Assembly (NCBI GenBank): GCA_024291935.2
Contig: CM044322.1
Location: forward strand, 66,021,405-66,085,404
Origin: Okapia johnstoni
Taxonomy: Eukaryota > Chordata > Mammalia > Artiodactyla > Giraffidae
Direction of reading: 5' to 3'
DNA: 64,000 bases
Shown: in pieces, positions 1 to 10,390 of the stretch
Layout of the letters: every line of letters begins with the position of its first letter
Numbering within the stretch: the first letter of the stretch is position 1
The notes under the pieces: model-generated
The model's database searches: none
The model's input: only the letters and a program-made list of their open reading frames with translations
What the model was told of the DNA's origin: nothing
Translations under genes and position numbers: made by a program

Positions 1-311
1 CAGCAATGAGATCAAACCAGCCAATCCTAAGGAAATCAACCCTGAATATTCATTGAAAGGACTGATACTGAAGTTCCAATACTTAGTCCACTGACCTGAT
101 GCAAAGAGCTGATTCATTGGAAGAGACCCTGATGTTGGGAAAGATTGAGGGCAGGAGGACAAGGGGATGACAGGTGATGAGACAGTTAGATGGTATCACC
201 AACTCAGTGGACATGAATTTGGGCAGAATCTGGGAGACAGTGGAGAACAAGGAAGCCTGGCGTGCTACAGTCCATGGGATCTCAAAGAGTCAGGCATGAC
301 TGAACAATAAC
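1..311 (+). mobile_element. BovB LINE, 3' terminal fragment
   Basis: This is the last part of a BovB element in sense orientation. It runs from the region after the reverse transcriptase (ORF remnants of the RSNQ and SLEKTLMLG type) through the 3' UTR to the end 'tgactgaacaataacaacaa'. The wording (two-part 'attggaagagaccctgatg' block, then 'tccatgggatctcaaagagtc') matches the three other BovB 3' ends in the window that are complete. The left edge is cut by the window, so the full length of the copy is unknown. It has no open frame. The family is sure; subfamily and age are not determined. Confidence 0.9.
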
Positions 312-464
312 AACAAATATAATACATATATGATATATATGATAATATATATTTGTACATATAATACATATATATTTGAAATAACTGAGAATTAACTTTT
401 AAATATGTTTCTAATTTCATTTTAATTTCATTTGGTTTCATTTTCTGTTTTTATGTGTGTGTGT
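312..464. other. AT-rich spacer with TA-rich tract
   Basis: Short AT-rich stretch. Positions 315-375 are a degenerate TA/ATATAT tract next to the BovB 3' end; BovB tails are often followed by short microsatellite-like repeats. Nothing coding is seen. Confidence 0.6.
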
Positions 465-633
465 ATTAGTCACTCAGTCATGTCTGACTCTTTATTATCA
501 TGGATTGCAGCTCACCAGGCTCCTGAGTGAATTGCCTTTCCCTTCTCCAGGGGATATTTCCAACCCAGGGATCGAACCTGGGTCTCCCACATTGAAGGCA
601 GACTATTCACCATCTGAGCCATGAGGGAAGCCC
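465..633 (-). mobile_element. Bov-tA SINE (internally deleted)
   Basis: Reverse-strand Bov-tA: the plus strand shows the Bov-A end ('cactcagtcatgtctgactc') first and the tRNA-like end ('ctgagccatgagggaagccc') last. Compared with complete copies in this window it lacks roughly 40 bases in the middle, between 'aggctcctgagtg' and 'gcctttcccttctcc'. Bov-tA is non-autonomous, transcribed by RNA polymerase III and mobilised by BovB proteins (established knowledge). Confidence 0.92.
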
Positions 634-1142
634 TTTCTGATTTTATTATTTCAATACTCAGATGTAAAGATGTTAAATGCTTAGAAAAATATGTAAATTT
701 TGCATCATTTAAATAAATTGCATTCTAATATACATAAATACTATGGTATGAATACTCAAACCCATTATTGTATTTAAAAAAGTCAATTTATAAAATTGTG
801 AAATATATTAAACATAAATAATTTTTAACAATTTCATATTTGACATCCAGAGCAATATTATGTATCTTAGGTATCTGGCTGACTTAAAAGAAAAATTGCC
901 CTAATATTTACCCTAAGATCATTGGAAGAATTTTTTAAAATTAATTCCTATTGTACCAAAATATTTTTATCTATTGCTTGCTATTATCTGTTCTCAAATA
1001 GTAACTGTGACTATACGTACAGTGTACTTAATATTAGACTGACTGAACTTCTTTTATGGTCCTCTGAATTTTTTATTATCTCAATCTTTAGATATGCTTG
1101 CTAGGTTAACATAATTATACATTTATATATATATATAATTTT
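634..1142. other. AT-rich sequence without recognised gene
   Basis: About 500 bases of AT-rich DNA with no frame longer than 60 codons that resembles a protein. I recognise no repeat family here. A short TATATATA run lies near 1125-1135 just before old L1 begins. Confidence 0.6.
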
Positions 1143-1430
1143 ATATAGTATAATTTTTCAAAAGCATAATTGACATATACCATTTTATTATTAATAGTTT
1201 CAGATGATAACAAGTAATTTGACATTTGCATACACTGTGAAATATATCACATGTGAAGTCCTGTTATCATCTGTCACCATAAAATTGACCCCCTTCACCT
1301 ATTTGCCCAACCGCCAACCTCCCCTTCTCTATCAAAACGCAATCTGTTCTCTGTATCTATCAGCTTTGTTTTGATTTGTTTTGTGTTTATATTTTACATG
1401 GAAGTGAAATCATACAATATTTATATTTAT

Positions 1431-1583
1431 AGTGGCTCAGTTGGTAAAGGATCTGCCTGCAATGCAGGAGACCCAGGTTCAATTCTTGGGTCAGGAAGAT
1501 CCCCTGGAGAAGGGAATGGGGTCACACAAAGAGTTGGGCACGAGTGAGCACCTAACATTTCAGTTCACTTCACTTCACTTCAT
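1431..1583 (+). mobile_element. Bov-tA SINE, central part deleted
   Basis: Starts with the tRNA-like 'agtggctcagttggtaaagg' and continues through 'gatcccctggagaagggaatgg', then jumps directly to 'ggtcacacaaagagttgggc' at the 3' end. About 75 bases of the Bov-A part ('caacccactccagtattctt' onward) are missing. It ends in a CACTT-type simple repeat (1563-1581). It sits inside the 3' UTR of the old antisense L1. Confidence 0.9.
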
Positions 1584-1774
1584 CTAATATTTCACTTAGC
1601 ATAATAACCATAAGTGTTGTTGAAAATGGCAATACTTCATCATTTTTTCATGACTGACGAGTATGTATGTGCATGTGTATCACACTTCATCCATTCTTCT
1701 ATAAATGGGCACTTAACATTGTTTCCATATTTTGGTTATTGTAAATAATTTTCTATGAACAGAAGGGTTCATAT

Positions 1775-2003
1775 GTATATCTATATTTTTCTTCAATTTT
1801 TAAGTTTTTTTTATATTGAAACATAGTTGATAAATCATGTGGTGTTGGTTTCAGGTGTACAGTAAAGTGATTCAGTTATACATATACATGTACCTATTCT
1901 GTTTCAAATTCTTTTCCCATGTATGTTATTACAGAATATAGAACAGAGTTCTCTCTGCTATCCAGAAGGTTCTTGTCGGATGGTTATTTATTTTAAATAT
2001 AGT
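1775..2003 (-). mobile_element. Nested L1 3' end (artiodactyl type), antisense
   Basis: A second, distinct L1 3' terminus lies within the older L1: the plus strand shows a T-rich start (1790-1815), then the antisense of 'ttcaataaa' and of the 'tacacctgaaactaac'-type block ('tttcaggtgtacagtaaagt'). The older L1 resumes at about 2004-2020. Imperfect copies of 'gggt..tcatat' at 1765-1774 and 2004-2015 may be its target-site duplication. Heavily 5' truncated, non-coding. Confidence 0.65.
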
Positions 2004-2546
2004 AGGGTATTCATATATTTTTTGAATTAGTGCTTTTATTTTCTTCAGATAAATACCCAGGAGTGAAATTGCTGAATCATATGGCAATCCTATTTTTGTG
2101 AAAAAAAACTCCACACTGCTTTCCCTAGTGGCTGCACCAATTTATATTCCCACTAAAAATGTGGAAGTTTTGCCTTTTCTTCACATCTTGCCCAACACTT
2201 GTCGTTTTTTGTCTTTTTGATAATAACCCTTCTGAGAGTTGTCAGGTCGTACTCACTGAGGTTTTGACTTGCATTTTCCTGAGGATCAGTAGTATTGAGC
2301 AACTTTTTATGTGCCTCTTTTGCCATCTGTATATTTTGGAAAAATGCCTTTTTATGTCTTTGCTCATTTTTTTTTCCTAATGAGATTGCTTGTTTTCGAT
2401 ATTGAGTTGCATAACTTCTTTATATATTTTACATTAATTCCTTATTGGATACATAATATGCCAACATCCTTTCCCTTTCAGGAGGTTTTTCATTGTTGTT
2501 GTTGATGAAGGTTTTCTTGGTTTTGTAGAAGATTTTAGTTTGGTGT

Positions 2547-2764
2547 GCATGTTAAGTCACTTCAGTTGTGTCTGACTCTTTGCAACCCTATGGACTGTAG
2601 CCCACCAGGCTCCTCTGTCCATGGAGTTTTTCAGACAAGAATAATGGAGTAGGTAGCCATGTCCTCCTCCAGGGGATCCTCTCAACTCAAGGACTAAACC
2701 TATGTCTCCTGCTTGTCCTGCACTGGCAGGCAGATTCTTTACCACTGAGCCACCTGTGAAGCCC
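2547..2764 (-). mobile_element. Bov-tA SINE with target-site duplication
   Basis: Complete reverse-strand Bov-tA, from the Bov-A end ('cttcagttgtgtctgactct') to the tRNA-like end ('ctgagccacctgtgaagccc'). It interrupts the old antisense L1 ORF2. Flanks 'ttagtttggtgt' (2535-2546) and 'ttagtttgatgt' (2767-2778) match at 11 of 12 positions and are the target-site duplication. The 69-codon reading frame on this strand is only SINE sequence. Confidence 0.94.
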
Positions 2765-3282
2765 ACTTAGTTTGATGTATTTATTTTTTTGCTTCTGTTT
2801 GGAACGAGATTCAAAAAGGTATTGCCAAAAGTGATGTTAAACTTATAGAATTTAATGGTTTCTGGTCTTACATTCAAGTTTTTAAAGCATTTTGAGTTGG
2901 TTTGGTATATGGTATAAGATAGTGATACTTATTTATTCTTTGGGATGTGAGTGCCCTGTTGCCCAAGCACCATTTATTGAAGAGATTGTCCTTTCTCCAC
3001 TGTATGTTCTTGCTTCCTTTGTCATAAATTAATGTACCACACATGCATGGGTTTATTTCTGGGCTCTCATTCTGTTCCATTGATCTGTGTATCTGTTTTT
3101 CTACCATTAGAACACTATTTTTTTTTTTTTACCATAGCCTTATAATATAGTTTAAAATCAGGGAGTTTGATGTCTCAAGCTCTGTTCTTCATTCTGAAGA
3201 TTGCTTTGGCTATTTGGGATCTTTTGTGACTCCAACATATTTTAAAAGTGTTTGTTCTGTTTCTATGAAAAATGTTGCAGGA

Positions 3283-3705
3283 GGGGCTTATATTGTTACA
3301 TTTTTACAAATTATATAAATTATCAGTTAACAGATAAATCACAGACTCCATAGGTATCCAAAGTTTCATAGAGTTTAAATCAAAATGATAAAAATACAAG
3401 ATAAACTTAAAAAACATTCTTAAGTACCTTGTTACCAAAGTACTTTGTTAGCTTGTATAGTGTTAGCTTGTCAAGTACTTGTATTACAAATAGAATTTAT
3501 TAATGATCTATAATATAAATAATGATAAACCAACTTCAGATATACATACATACATATAAATATTCTGAATAAATCAAGGATAAATGTGTAATTTTATATT
3601 TACTTCCATTTATTATTTGTGTTATATTCTTAAATTTTTATTTCTGAATACAATTTTAGGCTACTTTTTAAGTCACCAGTTGTGATGCATTTAATCAGAC
3701 TTTAG
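3283..3705. other. AT-rich sequence, no gene seen
   Basis: About 420 bases, AT-rich, with short duplicated phrases ('gttagcttgt' and 'aagtacttgt' near 3446-3482). No coding potential and no repeat family that I can name. Confidence 0.55.
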
Positions 3706-3850
3706 TTCAGTTCAGTTCACTCAGTCGTGTCTGACTCTTTGCAATCCCATGAATTGCAGCAGGCCAGGCCTCCCTGTCCATCCCCGACCCCCAGAGTTTA
3801 CCCAAACTCACGTCCATCGAGTCAGTGATGCCATCCAGCCATCTCATCCT
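3706..3850 (-). mobile_element. BovB 3' end, 5'-truncated, with TSD
   Basis: Antisense BovB 3' terminus of only about 145 bases ('ttcagttcactcagtcgtgt' to 'atgccatccagccatctcat'). Flanks 'cagactttag' (3696-3705) and 'caggctttaa' (3851-3860) agree at 8 of 10 positions, so this is an individual 5'-truncated insertion rather than a leftover of a longer copy. Confidence 0.85.
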
Positions 3851-3860
3851 CAGGCTTTAA

Positions 3861-4315
3861 TATTAACAATAACAATACTGTAGTTAGTTTCAAATCAAAT
3901 AAACTTTTAAATGTAAATAATGTCATTCAATCATTTAGACATCAGCAGAAACTAGCATTTCAATCTACATCTTTCTGTAAAAACTAGAATGCAGTTTATT
4001 CTATTCAAGAATGTAGCTCATAATGAAATGTCTAAATTCATGAACATTATGGAGAATGTCTTGTGATACATCTAATAATCTATAGGTCTTGCCATGAAAT
4101 GTAATTATTATTGCACTTATAGTTAATACTTTTATAAAATAGATAATTAAACTTACAGAATTTGAAAGCATAAAATCAGAATTTAATAGTGATAGCAAGA
4201 ATTTAGCTTGCTACTAAATGAAAATATCTGTGTAAAGAAAGTATGACATTTACCTTTCATTGATAACACATATCAATAAATTATGAATAAAATCACAACT
4301 TCAGATATCAAAATA
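3861..4315. other. AT-rich sequence, no gene seen
   Basis: About 450 bases without recognised repeats. A 65-codon reverse frame over 4001-4198 shows no similarity to anything I know and has strongly AT-biased composition, so I treat it as chance. Confidence 0.55.
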
Positions 4316-4655
4316 TCTTAGTTTGCCCATCCTGCTATAACAAAATACCACAAACTGAGAAGAAAAAAAAATACAGCAGAGACATATTGCTTCCTGTTCT
4401 GGATGCTGAATGTCTGAGAGCAGAGTATGAACACTGGGTAAAGACCCTCTTCTGGACTGAAGACTTCTGGCATTCCCACAGGATGGAAGAATCAAGGGTG
4501 TTCTGTGTAATCCCTCTTATAACATTCACAAGGGTTCCATCCTCATGACCTATGCATTTTCTAAAGGCTGCTTCTTCTAACACCATCAAGTTGTACATAA
4601 CGACTCCAACATATGAATTTTTAAGGACACGGTCATTCAGGCCATAATACAAAAT
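4316..4655 (+). repeat. Ancient eutherian interspersed repeat, family unresolved
   Basis: Begins with a 'ctgctataacaaaataccac' phrase and continues with 'ccatcctcatgacctatgca' and 'caacatatgaatttttaagg', a succession found in a well-known old, high-copy mammalian repeat; I cannot name the family with certainty. A 125-codon reverse frame across it (4335-4712) is a by-product of the repeat, not a gene. An A-run (4362-4370) is internal. Confidence 0.5.
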
Positions 4656-5419
4656 ATGGGGCTCTCCAATCAAGATGGTGAAACAGACAGATGTGGAGCC
4701 TGCACCCCCCATTCATAAATAGATCAAAAAGTCCATCTACATGTGGAACAATCCTCACTGAATATTTACTGAATGCTGGTAGATTTCAGACAGCCAAAAC
4801 TGCAAGAAAAGTCTCCATGCAACTGAATTAAGACAAAAGAAAAAAAAAATCAGGACATGTCCTGCACCCATGGGAAGCAGCTGTGAAAGATGAAAGGTTC
4901 CCTTACCTTGGGAAGCCCTTTCTCTGGTGAGGAAAGCAGCCAGTACAGAAAGAGAGCTTCAAAGGCTCAGAAGAGCATGGAGCAGATGGTCTGTAGCCAG
5001 CAGAACACAGACAGCCCTGCACAGACAGCTCATACCACCTCCCTGTCCTTCCAAGACCCACATCCACTGTGCGTGCAGGGGCTACACGCTGAAACTTGGG
5101 CTTCAGAGGACAGACCTGGAGAGAGGACTGGCGTGGGCTGCATGGAGACAGCCTGAAGGGGCTAAAATGTGACACCAACTGCAACCAAGGGGGATACACA
5201 GAAGAAGCCAGGGCCCAGCATAGAAGTAAAGTGGCACGTGAGTGGAGGATGGGCCTGAGAGGAGGGTGGGCCCTGCCAGAGCAGCCCCTTTCTCAGCGTG
5301 CTTCCAGCAGCTGTGGTGCTTCTTCTAGAAGTTCTGGAAGTGTACCAGTGCCACTTCTGGAAGTGGAGGTGTGGCTGAAACCCAAGCTGATCCCTGGAGC
5401 TACGTCACTTAAGAAGTAG
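4656..5419 (+). mobile_element. L1 5' UTR-derived segment, sense
   Basis: Starts close to the typical L1 5' motif (here 'caatcaagatggtgaaacag') and continues with phrases of the cetartiodactyl/carnivore L1 leader: 'catctacatgtggaacaa', 'tgctggtagatttcagac', 'gcacccatgggaagcagctg'. It is clearly more GC-rich than its surroundings (about 4850-5420), as expected of an L1 promoter region. Frames of 80-107 codons here are not protein genes. ORF1, which should follow, is absent: at 5420 the sequence changes to a tRNA-type SINE and then to late ORF2. Transcriptional activity is not expected in this decayed copy. Confidence 0.7.
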
Positions 5420-5503
5420 GGCAGGGATCTGTGCCTTCTCCTTAGTCAGGGAACTAAGATTCCACATGCCACACAGCATGGCCAGAAAACAAACAAAAAA
5501 AAG
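5420..5503 (+). mobile_element. CHR/ARTL-type tRNA-derived SINE, 3' part
   Basis: Short fragment reading 'tagtcagggaactaagattc' ... 'acacagcatggccagaaaac' followed by an A-rich tail (5487-5503). These phrases are the 3' half of the old cetartiodactyl CHR/ARTL SINE family (tRNA-derived). It sits exactly at the join between L1 leader and L1 ORF2, so it either marks the deletion or came first. The tRNA-like 5' half is missing. Confidence 0.65.
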
Positions 5504-5943
5504 CTACTTATGACAAACTCACCATCAACCCAATACTAGAATCTGGAACGGAAGCAGGGATGCCCACTCTTACCACTTCTATTCAACATAGTTTCGTAAG
5601 TCATAGCCACAGCAATCAAACAAGAAAAAGAAATAAAATGTATCCAAATTGGAAGGGAAGAAGAAATTTTCATTTCCTGCATGGGACATAATACTATATA
5701 TAGAGTACCCAAGGACTTCACGCAAAACTAGTAGAACTGATAATTCAACAATTATCAGGGTACAAGAATAACATACAAAAATTGGTTATGTTAATTTACA
5801 CTGAAAATGAAATATTGGAAAGGGAATGTAAAAAAAGAAATACCTTTTAAAATCGCATCAAAAAATACTTAGGAAAAAGTCTGACCAAAGAGGTGAAAGA
5901 CTTATATGCTGAGAGCTATAAAATAATAAAAATGGAAACTGAG

Positions 5944-6149
5944 GGCTTCCCTGATGGCTCAAACAGTAAAGAATCAGCCTGCAATGTGGGACATCCAAGT
6001 TCGATTCCTGGGTCGGGAAGATCCCCTGGAGAAGGAAATGGCAACCCACTCCAGTATTCTTACCTGGAAAACTCCATGGACAGAAGAGCCTGGCTTGGTA
6101 CAGTTGAGTTGGACATGACTGAGCAACTAACACTTTTACTTTCACTTTC
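5944..6149 (+). mobile_element. Bov-tA SINE with TSD, inside L1
   Basis: Complete sense Bov-tA: tRNA-like head 'ggcttccctgatggctcaaa', centre 'gatcccctggagaaggaaat', Bov-A tail 'ttggacatgactgagcaact', then TTTCACTTTC tail. Flanks 'aaatggaaactgag' (5930-5943) and 'aaaggaaactgaag' (6150-6163) are the near-identical target-site duplication. It separates two parts of L1 ORF2, so it is younger than the L1. Confidence 0.95.
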
Positions 6150-6510
6150 AAAGGAAACTGAAGATGACTGAAACAAATGTAAAGATATTCCCTGCTCTTG
6201 GACTGGAAAAACTGATATTGTAGAAACTGCTGTGCTACCACTCAGAGCACTCTAGATATTTAATTGATCTCTATCAAATTATCCATGATATTTTTCACAG
6301 AACTAGAAAATATAACCTTAAAATTTATTGGAAGCATGAAAGATCCAGAATTACTAAAGCAATCCTGAGGAAAAGGAACAAAGCAGGAGGTATAACCCTT
6401 CAGACTTCAGACAATACATAAAGCTAGAGTAGTCAAACAGCACAGTGTTGACACAAAACAAATATATGGATCAATGGGATACAGTAGAGGGCCCAGAAAT
6501 AAACCCACAT

Positions 6511-6784
6511 GCTGCTGCTGCTGCTAAGTCGTTTCAGTCATGTCCGACTCTGTGCGACCCCATAGACGGAAGCCCACCAGGCTCCCCCATCCCTGGGATT
6601 CTCCAGGCAAGAACACTGGAGTGGGTTGCCATTTCCTTCTCCATTGCATGAAAGTGAAAAGTGAAAGTGAAGTCGCTCAGTCATGTCCGACTCTTGGCGA
6701 CCCCATGGACTGCAGCCTACCAGGCTTCTCCGTCCATGGGATTTTCCAGGCAAGAGTACTGGAGTGGGGTGCCATTGCCTTTCC
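6511..6784 (-). mobile_element. BOV-A2 SINE (dimer) with perfect 11-bp TSD
   Basis: Two Bov-A monomers in reverse orientation: a (GCT)n-led unit (6511-6645) and a second unit (6658-6784), joined by an 'aaagtgaaaagtgaaagtga' linker. This is the standard BOV-A2 architecture, with the GCT microsatellite at the outer end. The duplication 'taaacccacat' at 6500-6510 and 6785-6795 is perfect. Several apparent reading frames of 66-92 codons here are SINE sequence only. Confidence 0.96.
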
Positions 6785-8079
6785 TAAACCCACATACCTT
6801 TGGTCAATTAATTTTTGACAAAGAAGGCAAGAAAATACAATGGGGAATAGTCTCTCCAGTAAGTGGTGTTGGTAAAGTTGTATGGCTACATGTAGATTAA
6901 TGAAGTTAGAACACACTCTCACACCATACACAAAAATAAACTCAAAGTGGCTTACAAACTAAAATTTAAGACTTGACACCAGAAAACTCATAGAAGAGAT
7001 TATAGGCAAAATATTCTCAGACATAAATTGCACCGATGTTTTCTTAGGGCCATCTCTCAAGCCAATAGATATAAAAGTAAAAATAAATAAATGGAACCTA
7101 GTCAAACTTAGAATCTTTTGCACAGAAAAGGAAACCCTAAATAAAATGAGAAGAAATGCTATGAAATGGGAGAAAATATTTTCAAATAATGTGACCAAGT
7201 GCTTAATTTCCAAAACATACAATTAGCTCATACAACTCCACAACAAAAACAATCTGATCAATAAATGGGCAAAGATCAAAATAGAAGTTTCTCTTGAGAA
7301 GACATATAGATGCCCAATAGGAACATACAAAAATGTTCAATACTGTTAATTATTTGAGAAAGGCAAATCAAAACTACAATATGTTACCACCTCAAACCAT
7401 TCAGATGACCTTCATTAAAAAGTCTACAAATAACAAATGCTGGAGAGGGTGTGGAGAAAATAGAACCTTCCCGCACTGTTGGTGAGAATGTAACTTGGTA
7501 CAGCCACTATGGAAAACAGTGTGGAGGTTAGAGTTACCGTATGATCCAGCAATCCCTCTTCTGGGCATATACATAGTCAAAATGATAAACTGCAAAGATA
7601 CCTGCAGTCTTATGTTCACAACAGAATGATTTACAATAGTCAAGACATAGTAACAGCCTAAATGCCCATCAATAGATAAGTGAATAAAGAATTTGTGATA
7701 CATATACACAACTGAATAATACTTAGCCATAAAAATGAATGAAAAAATGCCATTAGCAGTAACATGGATAGACCTAGAGATTTCCATACTAAGGGAAGTA
7801 ACTGAGAAAGACAAAAACAAATGCCATATGATATCACTTATATGTGGATGCTAAAACATGACACAAATGAACTTCTCTACAAAAGAGAAACAGATTCACA
7901 GACATACAGAACAGACTTGTGGTTGCCAAGTGGGAGGACAATGAGGGAGTGATTGGGAGTTTGATATTAGCAGATGTGAACTATTACATATGTATAATTG
8001 AATCACTTTGCTGTACACCAGAAACTAACACCAAATTGTAAACTAACTATATTTCAATAAAATAAAAATTAAAAAAAAT

Positions 8080-8343
8080 GCCAGATATCAGAAAATATGT
8101 GCAAAATATGGAATAGAATAGTGGCAATAGACAAGGGTTCTCCAAACTTGTTTTATGTGAAAATTAAAAGGTGCTCTTTAAAGGAGAAGGGGAAGATTAT
8201 GGGGCAAGGTGTTCTTTTTTATCACAATAATTGTGAGGTTGCTGGACACACTGCACTCTTCTTAGAGTTCACAATGCTTATAAATACACAAAAGATGTGT
8301 AAAAGCTCTCCATTAAATAATCCTGTCATCCTAAATCTGAACG
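8080..8343. other. Spacer after the L1 3' end
   Basis: About 260 bases between the L1 tail and the next SINE. No repeat or gene recognised; the 151-codon frame beginning at 8097 runs from this spacer through the SINE and is not credible as a gene. Confidence 0.6.
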
Positions 8344-8527
8344 GGAAAGTGAAAGCCTTCGACTCTTTGCAACTCCATGGACTATACAGTCCATGGAATT
8401 CTCCAGGCCAGAATACTGGAGTGGGTAGCCTTTCCCTTCTCCAGAGGATCTTCCCAACCCAGGGATCGAACTCAGGTCTTCTGCGTTGCAGGTGCATTAT
8501 TTACCAGCTGAGCCACAGGAGAAGCCC
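8344..8527 (-). mobile_element. Bov-tA SINE, 3' end shortened
   Basis: Reverse-strand Bov-tA whose Bov-A end is shortened by a few bases ('cgactctttgcaactccatg' is the first clear phrase) and whose tRNA-like end reads 'ctgagccacaggagaagccc'. The words 'ctaaatctg' (8331-8339) and 'ctaaatcta' (8532-8540) flank it as a probable target-site duplication. Confidence 0.92.
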
Positions 8528-9013
8528 CATTCTAAATCTAGTGTTTCATTAATAACCCAGTTATACAACATTCGATTACTATATTTTTATAAACATATGT
8601 TTTCTGAAAATGCTTCACTAAATACAGCTTGAGTGATATAATAATATATGCATTTACATTCTGATGTGCTGCTTCTATATACTGAAAGCAGCAAACTTTA
8701 AAAACTGTTTTTCCACCGAACACAATTATGCCCAAAAACATTTTTAAAGTAAAAAAAAAAAAAAAAGGTGCGTGTGTTGAATATATAATTGTTGAACAAT
8801 TATATACTATAATTATAATATGTAATTGTTGAACATCCATGACAAGATTATAAATCGAGTATCAAGTGAACGTAAAATAATAACATAATGACTAAATAAT
8901 AGTGCGAAGTTAGTGGGCTATTTTTGATAATACAAAACAATCATCTGTTTGTGAACATGTATGAAAAAGACTATCGGAAAAATTACTTCGTGCAGGAAAA
9001 TGTGTGATATATA
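8528..9013. other. AT-rich spacer with A-run
   Basis: About 480 bases, no recognised gene. It contains an A16 run (8751-8766) and a repeated phrase 'aattgttgaacaa' / 'taattgttgaacat' (8787-8836) around a palindromic TATAATTATA stretch. The 100-codon reverse frame here is not similar to known proteins. Confidence 0.55.
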
Positions 9014-9215
9014 GGGTTCCCTGGGGGCTCAGTGTAAAGAATACACCTGACAATGCAGGAGACATGGGTTCGATCCTTGGGTCAGAAAGATCCCCTGGAG
9101 AAGGCAATGGCAACCCACTCCATAATTCTTGCCTGGGAAATACCATGGACAAAGGAGATTGGTGGGCTACAGTCCGTGGGGTTGCAAAGAGTCAGATACA
9201 ACTTAGCAACTAAAC
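9014..9215 (+). mobile_element. Bov-tA SINE
   Basis: Full sense Bov-tA from 'agggttccctgggggctcag' to 'gatacaacttagcaactaaa'. Compared with others the head has lost two bases within the 'gctcagtgtaaagaatacac' stretch. Both flanks are ATATAT-rich, so a target-site duplication cannot be assigned with confidence. Confidence 0.93.
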
Positions 9216-9517
9216 AACAAATATATATGGAAACAGTTGTATATGGAAAAAAACAGTTGTCTGTTTTGTTTGTATTGTTGAATGAAAAAAGATAAACTAT
9301 AATTACTTAGATATTATTTAACTATGTTGTCTCATCTCTCTTGCCTGTGGCATTATTACATGGATGAAACTAAAGAGTGAGAGCTGGGGCACTCTTTTTC
9401 CTAGTGGACCTTGTAAAGTGGTTTTGGTTATGAACACTAGAGCAACCTGCCCCTTAAAAGATCCTCCTGCCACTTACTGCCACTAACATGGACAATGCTG
9501 GCCTAAGATGGTGGCAA
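9216..9517. other. Spacer, no gene seen
   Basis: About 300 bases with ordinary AT-rich composition. No repeat family or coding sequence is recognised. Confidence 0.55.
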
Positions 9518-9650
9518 TCCTGCATTGGGAAGATCCCCTGGAGAAGGAAATGGCAACCCACCCCAGTATTCTTGCCTGGGAAATCCAATGGACAGAGGAG
9601 CCTGGTGGGCTACAGTCAATGGGGTCAGAAGAGTCGGACATGACTGAACT
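9518..9650 (+). mobile_element. Bov-tA SINE, tRNA-like head missing
   Basis: Only the distal part of a sense Bov-tA is present, starting at 'attgggaagatcccctggag' and ending 'ggacatgactgaactcacgt'. The first ~70 bases (tRNA-like part) are missing, so it is 5' truncated or partly deleted. It runs directly into a CA microsatellite. Confidence 0.9.
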
Positions 9651-9654
9651 CACG

Positions 9655-9692
9655 TACACAAACACAGACACACACACACACAGGCACACAAA
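9655..9692 (+). repeat. (CA)n microsatellite
   Basis: Imperfect CA repeat seeded at the 3' end of the Bov-tA copy. SINE tails are a common birthplace of ruminant microsatellites. Confidence 0.9.
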
Positions 9693-10390
9693 CAAGCGGG
9701 CAGCAAAATGTAAAAACACATTTAAATTGCTAAGTTTCAGATATGAATTGCTCAGAAAAGAAGGATCTAAGGGTTAATTAATTTAGAAAATGTTTTCTAA
9801 TTAAACCTGAGGGAGTAAGATGAAATCTTTTCTTTGTTGGAGATGTGGGGTTAGTGACCATGCTTTTACATTTACAAAATGGAGATTTAAATGCTGATTC
9901 TTTGGTCTGGCTCCTTTCCAAAAGGTAACAATTCCTTTTAGATTAATTAATTTAATCTCAAAAATAAGTTAAAACTTCCTTTTGAAAACCAGCTCGTTAA
10001 TATATTTTAAAAGAGCTCTTTTCAAAAAAAATGAAATAAAATAAAAGAGCTCTTTTCTAACTTTCCAACCTACTTTTTTTCTATATCCCTTTAATTATTT
10101 GACAAGGGTGATTATAACACAATTCTTCAAGATTTCACATGAACCTGCTTTTTGTTTTAGGTTTCAATTTTTCTGTAAAAATCATTCCACTTGTATTCTG
10201 AATAATCAATAAATTTCTAGGTCTTGGGTAATATTTTTAACACAAAAATAAAAGAAAACTAGAAACATCTGTTTCTTATATGTTCTACGACGAGGGTAAG
10301 CAAATTTTACGAAATAAATCTTTTGCTACACACCATAACCAATCTCTGCTCAATTCCATGTAGAACATTTAAAGTAATAGCTCTGTAACT
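9693..10390. other. AT-rich spacer with duplicated palindrome
   Basis: About 700 bases without recognised gene or repeat family. The 14-base palindrome 'aaaagagctctttt' occurs twice, at 10009-10022 and 10043-10056, separated by an A-rich 20-base stretch. Confidence 0.55.

Larger units (their letters stand above)
1143..3282 (-). mobile_element. Old L1 (L1MA/L1MB-like), antisense, 3' UTR into ORF2
   Basis: On the plus strand this reads as the reverse complement of an L1: 3' UTR first (about 1143-2100), then the C-terminal half of ORF2 (about 2100-3282). Landmarks are the antisense forms of the conserved 'gaatattattc' / 'agtagctgcaccaatttacattcccac' and 'ggctattcgggatcttttgtg' blocks. Many substitutions and frame breaks show it is old. 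It is interrupted by a Bov-tA at 1431-1583, a second L1 3' end at about 1775-2003 and a Bov-tA at 2547-2764, all younger by nesting. No intact ORF2 frame remains. Subfamily is a judgement from memory. Confidence 0.8.
5504..8079 (+). pseudogene. L1 ORF2 (late RT to C-terminus) and 3' UTR, decayed
   Basis: Sense L1. It enters in the reverse-transcriptase domain: the '[11 protein letters not shown]' region survives as a shifted 'ggaacggaagcagggatgcc', and the block that should encode the FADD catalytic motif is lost just after 5665. The thumb and C-terminal parts follow ('atggaacctagtcaaactta', 'gggagaaaatattttcaaat', 'ggagagggtgtggagaaaat'), then the 3' UTR, ending in 'caataaaataaaaattaaaa' at 8079. 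Stops and frameshifts are frequent. Two SINEs interrupt it (5944-6149 and 6511-6784). The intact protein would be the L1 endonuclease/reverse transcriptase; this copy cannot make it. Confidence 0.88.

Noticed and set aside
1431..1500. tRNA genes (many tRNA-like heads in SINEs)
   Set aside because: These are Bov-tA heads that no longer fold as functional tRNAs and are part of SINE bodies with TSDs.
4335..4712. 125-codon reverse frame
   Set aside because: It spans an old interspersed repeat and the start of an L1 leader; no domain recognised.
6511..6784. Regularly repeated Bov-A units as a CRISPR-like array
   Set aside because: They are SINE monomers with GCT ends and target-site duplications, dispersed and not spaced like an array.
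8097..8552. 151-codon plus-strand frame
   Set aside because: Its second half is antisense Bov-tA and the first half has no similarity or gene structure.
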